This document shows positions 23,901-35,900 of a DNA stretch of 64,000 bases, piece after piece; positions within the stretch are counted from its first letter, which is position 1, and each line of letters begins with the position of its first letter. A model generated the notes under the pieces. That model was not told the DNA's origin. It saw only the letters and a list, made by a program, of their open reading frames with translations, and made no database searches. The stretch lies in contig CM043874.1 of the NCBI GenBank assembly GCA_023846275.1, positions 25,207,630-25,271,629 on the forward strand, given 5' to 3'. This stretch comes from Vanilla planifolia (Eukaryota > Streptophyta > Magnoliopsida > Asparagales > Orchidaceae). Both the position numbers and the translations under genes were made by a program.

Positions 23901-26900
23901 TGTGTGCGTGTATACACACATATATGTATTGTTGCATTAAATAATTAATAATAATTAAAAAAAAAGTTCTTATTGTTTCGATTGAGATTGAATATCCAAG
24001 GAGTTATGCTTATCATAAATTAGATTGAATTGATCTCTTCAATGATTGGATATGATTGAGATATAGCTAAATCAAAAGGCATCACTCTAATTGTAGGTTG
24101 GTGTTGGATCCTCTCAAACTTAGGTCATTAACACCCTAGAAAATTGAAAACTTATTGAAGGTGTTTTTTAGAGTTTATAGTGACCCAACAAAGCTTCAAA
24201 TAGTGAAAAGGTGGAGTTAACAATCAAATGAACTAAAGGCTTTTTGTTAAGAGATCAAGCATAGATAACAAATACCTTGACCAACCCTTTGATTAATATT
24301 TGAAGCTTATTTAGTTTTTAGTTGCATTTACTTTTAACGTGTTTATAGGCTTTTGCTAGGTCTAAAGAAGTTAAAGTTTATTAAAATGGTGTAATTGTTG
24401 TAGATATTGAAGTTCTTAACTAAGACAACATTTTAGCCAATGGATAGTCTTATAAGAGAAAATTAACTAGTAAAGCCCCTTCCTAATTTTCTTACATGCA
24501 AGATGAGTTGGATATTCTTTTGCATAGAATCTCTCAGACTAGAGCTATTTTTGTCATATTAGTTGTGTTAGTGAATAATTTAATGATGAAGCTACATCGA
24601 GTGCCTAATACAATATCCCCTCATGTCCTAGTGATGTCTGTGTTGCCAACTTCGTGGTGAGCATACTTACAAAAATCAGAATCATGGTGACATTAGGTAC
24701 TTCAATTTGGTGAGCAATTTGATCAAGTAACTTGTAACAAAGTCATGAAGGTACAATCGACTTGTTAAGCTAATCATTTGTCGTTCAAGGAAAAAGTGAA
24801 TTTATAAAATTCATATAGTAACAAAAGACTTTTCAATTAATATTTGAAATTTGCATAATGTAATTCAATGTTGGAGAGGGTTTGCATGCACCTTTTTTAT
24901 TGATTTCTTTCATTGCTTTTCATGCTTGAATTGCTTTAAATATTCCTATGCTACATATTGGTTTTATGCTTGATTAAGCTTGGCAAAGTAAATTTTATGT
25001 AATTAAGATATTACCCTTCTTATATTAGAACATTATTCTTTGTAATTGAGGAATTTGAGAAGAATGAATTTTATTTCCTTGTTTTTAAATTGTAGTGTAC
25101 ATCTCCTTCTATAAATGAGAATTCATTCTGTAATGAAGAAAAATGGCTTATCAAATTATCTATATAAATAACATACCAAATAAAAAAGTGTAAAAATAGA
25201 AAGGTATAAAATCAAAATATTTTACATGATATCAAATCAAGGTTATAAATATTAGATTATTCTACTATTTTAAGCTAGCTATAAATATTGATTAAGCCTA
25301 AATTTAAAAGTTTTAAATTTAATAGATTTTTAGTGAGGATGTCTGCTTTTTGAAGGAAAATTGACTAATATAGAAAGGTGATTACTTTATCCTGTCTTTA
25401 ATGAAGTGATGATTAATTTTCATGTGCTACATCTTATCATGATGTGTTGGATTCTTTGTGATATTAATAGCTAATTGATATTCATAAAATATTTTTATAG
25501 ATTCATTAACCATGATTCTCAATTTTTTTAGAAGCCTTTTCGATCACATACTTTTATATATACGATATGTTATTGCTTTGAATTCGATTTCTAAATAGTT
25601 TTTGCACATGACAGTATGTTTTTACTTCGCAATGTGACCAAATTCCCTAAAACATATATACAATAACTAGAAGTTGATGTTTGATCTTTTACTACAGCTC
25701 AATCAGTGTATATCTTAATATCTCTATTTGGTGACTTCTTAAACTACAAACCCCTAACACCCTTTCTCATTGAAATAGGTAGGCCATAAGGTTCGGGATT
25801 AGGATTTCTTTGTGAAGTTTTTGATCTTTGATTTGAATCCAATTCTTGGATTAGTTTTAAAGGTACTTTTGGGGACTTGTCTATCCAATAATCCTTAAGT
25901 TGATTTGAATGATGCAATGACATTATGTTACCCTAATATATATAACAATAATCTTTTCTTTAATCAAAGAAACTTAATATATTTAATATTAAATAATTAC
26001 AACTATACAACAATAAAGCAATAATGGAAAATTTATGTCTTAGTTCATAATTTTCTCAAGATAAATGAAATTATTTGAAAATAAATAATTATTGGCAAGT
26101 GGGCAACATAGAACAATAAGACCTCTTATTACACTCTATTAGTCTCAACATACAGTGATTAGGCAACATCTAATAAAATGATAATAATGTGGTGATCTAA
26201 CCATTGACTTTTTAGATAAATCAATATTAATTTAACATGAAGCAAACAAATACAAATAGATCATGATGAATAGTAAGCCATAGCATGCTAAATCACTAAA
26301 ACATATTGAGTAAATTAAACAAATTGAGAATAAATGCGTTTCTATTTATGTATTTTATCATGGGGTTGGTTTTTTGTCAATCCATCTACCACTCCCTATC
26401 ATACTGGGGCTGTCACTCACACGAGGTGACCAGAGATTACCATTGGATATTGTTTTGCCAAAATATATCATGTTAACAAGTACATCATGATATCGCATCA
26501 TCTATGGTAATAGAAATCAGCCAGATCTTCTTGGAGAGAACTGAGATTACCTCCCAAGCCATATCAAGTTAATCACCGACACGAAATAGTTCATCGAGAA
26601 CTATCATTGGATGTTCTCACGTCTAAGTATCATATCTCAATCACTCAACATGAGCTAGTCTTCACATTAGTTCTTAACTAAGTAGCCCTTGGTTTTACTA
26701 AATAAGGCTATATTTCGTGTCTACTTCTCCTCTACTAAGGTTTCTTTCCTTTAGTATTCACAATAAGGAAGCGGCAACCTCACATTTTGTGATCGTCTAG
26801 TGGTAGTGGTGGGAGGTTGGCAATCTATACACAAGCTGATCAAGCATTGGCCATTGTTTCGATGGTGAAAGGTAAATGCTTTACTACAAGAGAAGAAATA

Positions 26901-29900
26901 TGGCATCAAGAGAGCTCCTTCAAACTTTTTGTATTATGTTAGATTTATTTTATATTAATCCTTTTTTCCTTTGGATTTTCTATAGTTGTTCTAATGAGCA
27001 GTTTTATTTCAGGAATATGAATATTCTAAGGCAACAGAAATGTAGGACCACCCTTGTTGCCGTAAGTACTAAATTGCTGTAATTTATAATAAATTTGTTT
27101 CTTTGAAGTACTAGTGCAGTGTTTCATTTTCTGTCTCCTATGGCATGTGTGCTTACACACACACCTGTTTGTCTTTATATATTTTTTCAATTTTTCTTAT
27201 TCTTAACCATTTCTTTATTGTTTTTCACTTGCACATGTCACAATAACAATATTAGAAACAGTTTTGGGGTGGAAATAGCACTTTAAATCATTTTGTTTAT
27301 ATCTAAGGTCAGCATACATTCAAAAACATTTTTCTATTTCTGGTGAAGGTGCTTGGATTGATTTCCAAAGCAAGGTAATCTGGTATATTTCTTTTGCATT
27401 GAGGTTCTTGGTAGAGGACGTTGTCTTTGGAGTGACCCTAGGAATAGCAATTGAGGAAGATTATTAAAGAGCTCAGTATTGAAGAATTATTGATGTTATA
27501 ATAATTATTAGACGATCGGTTGGACACTTTGATAGCTTTATCTTCCCTGTACAAAAGAATGGACTATAAAAATTGATATAGCTTTAGATTTATGTGTCAG
27601 GACTGGTACTCGATAATGAAGAATCACTGAGAATGGATAATCCTATCCAATAATTCTAGCTTGTTTCTTCATCAAAGACTTGAGTCGTAATGGATTTAGT
27701 ATAAACTAAGTGTGGTAGAAATTAGTGAGGATAGAAGCTGGTAAAATTAATACATAATCCAAAAGACTGGACAAAGAGTGTCCATTTTAAGGCCAATTCT
27801 ATTGAAAGTAGATGCATTGTGCTAGGGCTATTGCAAAGGAGGGCATTTAACCAACATAATGCCAGTAGTTCAAATCAATTTGGATAGAAATGGCCCAATA
27901 GGTTTGACCAATCATTGCTCCAAGCTGTAGTTTAAAAACTTGCATAACTTGAATTGATACTTGAAACAGTCAGCAGGCCTGATTAAAGGGCGTAATGTTC
28001 ATCCAAATAGTCAAGGTTAATTATAGTGATTATTTATACAAATGTTTGTTATGGTTTGCTACTTTTTAAGGTATCTCATTTTTTTATATATTTATCCTGT
28101 CTTTTCTTGCAGGTACCCCATATTCTAGGCATTGATTTGACTGATAAAGATCTTCTGGAATACGTTGAACAGGTAATTTTTTGGCTTGACTGCTCACCTT
28201 TCTCAATATGATTACTTGTTTTTTCCTGATAGTTTGCAATAGTAATTGTAAATCATCAACTATAGGATGAGCTTTTTCATTTTTATATTTGCTTATTTTG
28301 CATGAGCCCTACGAAGGAAAAATTCATTTTTTAAGTCAACTAGCAAGAAACTAATGCAGATTTATCAATCTTTAATATATAATTAATTGAATGACTAAGC
28401 CATTTACTCAAGTGAGCAAACTAACAAATGCAATTGGCTATTAATGAATATATATATATATATATAATGTTGACCTCATTATTGGCTATCAAATATTCAT
28501 CTTCTCAAAACAAGCATGGATATGGTAATCTTTCAAAGTTGATGCAGAAGTTCATTTCGATCACCCATTACTACTTTTACTAGTATGTGAAGTTCTTTGT
28601 GCTTAAGAAAATCCTACAAGAGGGGGGGTGAATTGTGGTGAATAAAATTTTCTTTCGATTTTCGGTTTCAATTAAAAATTAAATCTTTTAAGTGCGAATA
28701 AGAAGAAATATAACACAAAAGATTTTTAAAGTGGTTCGACTCAAAATCGAGCCTACATCCACTCCCAACCGGTGTTGGGAAAAACAACACTAAAAATATC
28801 AAATTATAAGCGAGGTTTTTCGTATGGTTCATCTCAAACCTACTTGGGATTTTTCCTACGACTAATCTCGAACCTACTTGAGTTTTTCCAGGCTCAACTC
28901 AAACCTCGGGCTTTTGCACAATGTCGGGATGCCCTTATCCCAAAGAAAAGAATACAAAAATTGGCAAAACTTAAACTAACTTTAAGAGAAATAGGAGGCA
29001 CACACGACCAAAAAATGGAGGAATAGAGATTGAAAGATTGTTGAAGCAAAAACCTCTAATTTCGAAATCCTTCTTGCCACTTTCTTTTTATGAAATTGGA
29101 AGCACCGTATTCACTTGATTTTGCTCGAAATCATGATCTGAAAGCTTTGGGATCTTAGCAAATGTCACCCTAAAAGTTCTTTATCCTTCGCTATTTATAG
29201 AGCTTAAATTTGAGCTCTAAAATCACTCCCAACGCTCTAAAATGAACTAGCCGTTTAGGTAACGGACGGAAAGCAGCCACCGTCCGATTCGGGGCCCAAA
29301 AATGGACGTTTCTGATTGAATCTAGTTTTTACCTTTCGAGATTAATCCCGGTCGTTGGATTTAAGCGGCATTGATTTGGACCTTTTGATTGCGCGCAGAT
29401 GTCCTGCATGTATTAGATAATGTGTTCAGAAATTATTCAAATTAAAACAGTTACCGCAGCGATTACGCGTCCTGGTGCATATCTGCTCAGCCTGGGTTCG
29501 ATTCTCCAGCTTGTCATTTTACGTTGATTAATCTCAACCGTCCGATCTTGCTTGCACTTGCGCCTTCTTTGCGAATCAGATTGGACTTTAGTCCCACATT
29601 TCCAAAATAACTTTGCCATTGCGCTTTATAACGAATTCGGTTCGTATGACTCTCAAGCCGCTTGGGGTTGGCTCCCCCCTTCCTTGACCAAGATTTCATC
29701 ACTTGGTTCGGGTTGACTTGATCTCGCACCGTTCCGTTTAGCATTGCTTGCGGGCTGAATTCGCCGTGTTCCGTTCAGCGTCGCCTGCGGCCTAAATTTG
29801 CCTTGCTCCGTTCGGCGTTGCCTGCGCCCTGAATTCCTTTGGACTATAGGCGCCGCTTCCGGGTCAGTCCACCAATTTTTATATTAATTTTTTTTTTATT

Positions 29901-32900
29901 TTTTAAATGCCTGGACGGGCCAGTTGTCGGGTCTGGTCGACCCGCCCAATGCTACAGTGAAAATTCCCGAGAGTAACGTTGTTTTAGGGTGTTTTGTGAA
30001 AATTTTTGTGCAAAAATTTTAAATATAAGTATACCAAAATAATTTTATATTATCATAGTATCATAAGTTTTCTAAATGACTATGAAAAGAAATTCATGAA
30101 AAATAATTTTTAAATAATTTTAAAAAATCAAATACCAATGTTTATACTTTTCGTCAATAATGCTTGGCCCAAAAATCAAAATTCAATGATTATTAATTTT
30201 ATAACATTTTTAAATATTAATACTACTAGTGTGTCACATCATCTCAAAATTTGGACATATCAAATTTAAGAAAAATAAAAAGAAAATTAAGTATGAAAAC
30301 TTTAGTGCATGTCTTTAATTTCTTTGGAGCTTGTCATGACTCCAAGAGCCTTGAAGATCACTATTTTAGACATTTAAAGTTTATAACTTGACTTAATTAA
30401 ATATTAACAATTTTATTTAAAACAAGCCCATATGAGATATAAACATTTATGCTTGACTCATCAAACGCAAGGGTGTAACAGTATGCTCCTTGATAAGCTA
30501 TTCTAGCATATACATTGCTCTCGTGTTATAGCAATATTGTCATAAATGGAAAGCATGTGGTTGCTTAAGTTTATTATACCAGTTCATTGTAATGTAGAAT
30601 GAACACTTCTACTAGACAAAATACAGCATTTGTACGTTGTGGATTAGGAAGAGATTTATGGTGATGAGGCCTTATTGGTTGAATATCTAATCAGTGAATC
30701 TGTTATTGGAGAAGTACTGAGGATAGATAATATTGACAGGTATTGAAAGGTTAAAGGTAATTGAATAATGTCCTCTATTTGTTGGTTGATGTGGGCAAAT
30801 TTTCAAGATAATCAGTCTTCAAAAGGTGTTCTTGCCATCAATAAGCCTTGAAGAGGTCATGTCTTCTTGGTTTTTGTTCTATTATAGTTGAGAAATGATT
30901 GATAGGGAATGGTAATTTGTATGGGGAGAACAAATTTAATGAACGATCGAGTGCTTTAGTATGTATTGCCTTTGATACAGTGATTCTTATGAGGATATTG
31001 TTTATGTGTTAGCAATTCATAGATTCTATGTTGGCTACTGCTCTGAGTGTTGGTTTCTCTTATCAACCATTGTGAGGGTGTTGACTTTCGTGAATCACTT
31101 TGGGAGATTCATTGGTCCACTTACACAGGATTAATGTGGCATATTTTCATATGCTAAAATTGAGAAGTGTAAACATAAGAACATCCTTTTTGATAAATGA
31201 ACAAGGTTAAAATTGCTTCAATAATCTTAGTATGCTTTTGGAAATAATTTCTTTTGATTCTTCCCACTTAACAAGTGTTAACTTCTTGACTGTTGATGAT
31301 GAAGACATGGTAGTGATTTAAGAGGTGAGATCAACATCATAAAGGAGGGTTTAGCACAAAAGCACAATAAGAACAAATAATGGAGCTTTGATGTATCCTT
31401 AGGAGTTAAAAATGGCACTTTTCAACAATCATGATGATGTTTGAAATAGCTTAAGATATTAACAACTCCCTTGTTACCATGATTCTAGGTAAACTAGTTG
31501 AATATTAGTTGGAATCATTATTGTGGAAAGGAAAATTGCTTTGATAATATGACTAAGTTGTGCTAAACTATCTCTGAAATCAAAATTGCTCATTTTATGT
31601 ATAATGACGCTTTAGGTTGCATGTTTAATAGTGTTTCCTTATATATATTGGCTGTTTTATGCTTTTTAAGTTTTCATTAAGATATATTTTTTGAATTTTT
31701 ACCTTGTATTTTTATGCCATTTTGATTTTTGTCCATTTTATGTTTGGTAGCTATATATTATGAAATACTAAAAATATAACCTGACATGGGCTCATAAGAT
31801 GTGCACAAAAAGATTGTCCATTGTACAAATACATTTACAAAATAGAAGTACGAGTTGTCTATGTCTGATCCGCAATGTACTGCTAATCATATACTACACT
31901 TAGGGTTTTTGGTTATCATCTTTGGTCGATTCGCTCCAGAAGATCAAAGTGCTGCTCCTGGAATGGTGATTTTAAGAGTCCGATAATTTTGCTTGTAGCA
32001 ACATACCAGTTCGGTCGCACCGACTTTGTTGTATGTGAACATATTTGCCTGACCAATGAGATGAGTAGATTGTTGAGTAGCAATGAATGCAAAATATGAA
32101 CAGTACTGATCATGCTTTACAAAAGAGCGGAATGACTATCGTTGAAGTCCGATGATGTTCTAATGTGAATTTTCTCTTTGTAAGCTCAATCGTCTAGCAG
32201 CGTTCTTAGACCTTACCTATCCAATGTAGTCAATGATGCAACTTTCCAGTGGCGGGGAAGGAGGGAATGAGATGTCATCATATACAATTTTGAAGGTTGT
32301 TTTGTACATTTTTATCATGGCAGCAAAGAAAACTTTTAAGGTTAAGCATCAAATCAATTTTGGCATGAAATAATTAGTCTTCATACCTTGTAGAATATAC
32401 GAATGTAAGGTAGACAAGCTTTATTCATATTCATTAAGACTCAATAATGTAATGAAATATGATAATACACCCATGTCTATGTATTGTTTAGTTGATCAGC
32501 CATTTTTGCAAGTGTTCTAGCTGTTTGTTACCCTCTTTATAAAGAATTGTCGATCCATTGTAATTACTCCAATCGCTTGCTTGATTTGTTGAATTTCTTC
32601 TATTAACTTCCAAAGAGATTTTTAAAGCCCTTGGATCATTTTAAGTAATTTGATGCAATCTAGTTCAATTTGAAGCCCCTGGATTGTATTGCTAGTCCCT
32701 TGGTAATAACAAACACAGTTGCTTCCACAACAAAGCATTTACCAGTTGAAAAGACAAAAGCTTTTATTATGTTGTCTTTGTAATCCCAAATGATTCTATC
32801 AACTTTAGACCTCTCTTTCTTGCAGCTTCCATGGACATTAAGCTTTAACCTTTTTAACAGGTGGTGAGATCCAATTAACTAACTTACATGTTTTGAATAA

Positions 32901-35900
32901 CATTGGGCTGAGATTAAGCCCAATTGTGCCAAGACCATGCCCTCTTGAACAGTTTGAGTAAGAGAATTACATTTGAACATGTTGTAATAGCTATCAATGA
33001 CATTGTTGATAATGTTTATATCTAATTGACTAATTTCTTCATACGCTTCAAATATTCTTGCTTTCCAAATGCCCCAACAACAAATGAATAGAGGCAAGAT
33101 TTGAAGCACTTCACACATTGTTGAATTCCCATTAGTCTATTACCACCAGTTATTAAGTAAATCATATATGTTATTTGGTTTCCTTTGCTGAATTGCTAAT
33201 GCATTGGCAAAGAACGTCCGCACCTTTTCGCAAGATCACAGAGAATAAAAGTAGTCTAAAGGGCCCTCACTTGGATGGTGAGAGCATTTAGAGGGCAACT
33301 GAAAACTTGGTTTCTATAATTGCTTTGAAAAAAATAGAATTTTATTTAAGATTCTCTACATTAGTAGTAAACCTAAATAGGGCATTTGGAATTCCAAATC
33401 CCCTCATAAGAATCGATTCATTATTTTTTCTACTTTATCTAGAATTTGCAATGGGGGATAAATTATCATAAGTGAAAATTTTTCCTACCAGTGAATAAGG
33501 CATCCCAAGCATGTTATAGGAAATGAACCGTACTGGAAGTAAATAACTTTGCTTATCTTTTTAATTGAGCTTAACAACTTTTTCTTATTAGTAAAAAATT
33601 TGGTCTTCTGTGTATTTATTTGAAGATCTGATGCTTAGAATTTTTTTAGAAATTAGCTAATGTTGGATATCGATCTTATAGATAATTTCTATTGAATATA
33701 ACTGATATCATCAGCATTTCATAAATGTATGATCATTGGGCATCTTTTAAGTAGTATGTAATGAAGGGCTTTGTTATTGGTGAATAGATTTTTTTTTCAA
33801 GCCCTATTGAAACCTCCATATATAGTATGATGATAGAGAAAATATAAGATTTTCTTGTTTAAGACTCTTTGAAATTGGGAAAATCCATTTGGTATGCTAT
33901 TAACAATAATGGATAATCAAGAGGTGCTAGTGATGTTCCTAATCAACATGATGAATTGCTTAAAGAATTTGAATTGAGCCAATGTTTTATATAAGAGTTG
34001 TCATGACAAACTTTTAAATACATTTTTAAGATTTAGTTTGATAACACAATTCTTGCTTTTGACTAGTAGTGTTGTCTGCATTATCTTTGCCTTTAACAAA
34101 GCTAGCATTTTAGACGATATAATTTTAGGAAGCCAAACATGTAACCTGTTTGCTAGTAGCTTGCAAAAAAGTTTTTAAATAAAATTATATTAGCAAATTA
34201 GCTTGAAACCTTTAAATGATTTAGGAATTTCAATTTTTGGAATCAATATCAGATTTGTGTTTGCAATACCTTTAAGGTTAGAATTTCCTACCATGAAATC
34301 CAAAGTGGCATTTAGTACATCCTAGGTAATATTGTTCCATCATTGAGTGAACAAATGACCATTGAACCCATCAAGTCATTGTGCACTATCTTTGTCCCTT
34401 TGAATTATATTTGTTTTAATCTCATCCATTATGACATCTTTTAGTTTCCATTTATTGTCTTCCTCGGATACCTTGTTGGAAGAGAGTAGTTTTTGGAAAT
34501 ATTGTACAATCCCATCCTAGATTTCTTTTTATTGGTTAATCAAATTTTCATTTGAATCTTTAATTCAACTAATGTTGAGCTTTGTCCTTTTATCCTTTAC
34601 CAGAGCATAAAAGCATTTTATATTCCTATCTCCATATCTGAGTCATTTGGTACTAGCCTTTATCACCAATACATTTTCTTGTAAAGTTCCTTTATTAATT
34701 GATTGTTTGTCTTGATGAGTTAAATTCTATCCACAATTTGACTTTCTTAAAAATTCATCTCTATTTTTTGACCACTTCAGCCTTTTTTTTAAATTATACT
34801 TCTAAATGTGGATTTATTTTATTGTTTAAGACAAACTTTTAGCCTTCTAAGTTTAAGAACTTGAGTCAACATGCTAGAAAGGTGTGAGGGTATTAACCAG
34901 TTGCTTTCCATAGTGGTATAAAATGTTGGGTACTTTGATCACATGTTTTGATATTTAAATTGTTTTGGGCCAAAAGTAAGAGCTTTGGAAATTTAAAACA
35001 ACAATGGTGAGTGATCAAAGCCCATTTTGCATGAGTGTTATATGATAGATGTGGAGAAAAAGTCTATCTATTCTTTAGTTTTTAACTTTTTCCAAACCTA
35101 TTTCCTTGTTTGTTCCAACCCATGTGAAAGTCAAACCTAGGTAAGATCTCTTAAACTATATTAGTTTATACAATTCTTGAATTTTATTCTCATCCACATA
35201 AGTAATAACATTAAAGTTGCCTCATACAATCCATAGTCCTCTAAATTTTGTTGTAATTTGGGTTAATTTGTGCCATAATATCACATTTAGCATAAACAAA
35301 TATGTAATAGGCCAATATTTTACTTCCTAATTTCTCAGTGAGTAAATGAATAGATTGATTATCATCACATAGTGTTTGACATTGGATGTTTCATTTCTAA
35401 AAAACGTAAATCTTGTTAGATGAATTACTTACATGATATTCAAAAGCTCAATGACTTGACTTGGTTGAGCAGTTTAGTAATGTGTAATATTGGTTCCATA
35501 AGAGCAACTAAAGTAATGTTGTTGGATATAATTAAATGTTTATGCAGGAAATTTATATTTTATTTTTTACCATTTTTATCTTCCAAACGAGGGTACTATC
35601 CATCAGTGGTTATTTGTTCAACATTTTGTAAGGATCTTGAACTTCTATGTGTCGTTTTTGAACTCATCTTTGTTCAAGCAAGTCATTATTGAAGCCCTTA
35701 AAGAGTTTGTATATCAAGATTTCTTTAGAAGCCTTTTTAAGATGTTTCTGAATTAAACATAGAATCTCCATGATTATCCTTCCTATAGACTTTTTTAAGG
35801 GTAGTCATATAATATCTTATTTAGAACTATTTGTTTATCCCTTTCAATCAAGCTGAGACCACACATTTCATTATTTGAATGCCCATTTGATGTGTAGTTT

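Larger units (their letters stand above)
14710..27012 (+). other. MLH3: MLH3 intron 9, 12.3 kb, retroelement-filled
   Basis: It is bounded by GTAAGT and TTTATTTCAG, and the split Arg codon is restored exactly. It contains a copia element broken by a second LTR element, an independent LTR with tRNA site, and an antisense copia remnant. The first about 500 bases (14710-15230) and the last about 1.1 kb (25,900-27,012) show no recognisable element. Confidence 0.85.

Noticed and set aside
29437-29744. Basic minus-strand frames in the GC-rich element
   Set aside because: They overlap in two frames, lack motifs, and fit compositional chance in a GC-rich non-autonomous element.
32879-33118. 79-codon minus frame as an independent gene
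   Set aside because: It is the zf-RVT-like part of the antisense LINE ORF2, flanked by frameshifted RT and RNase H.
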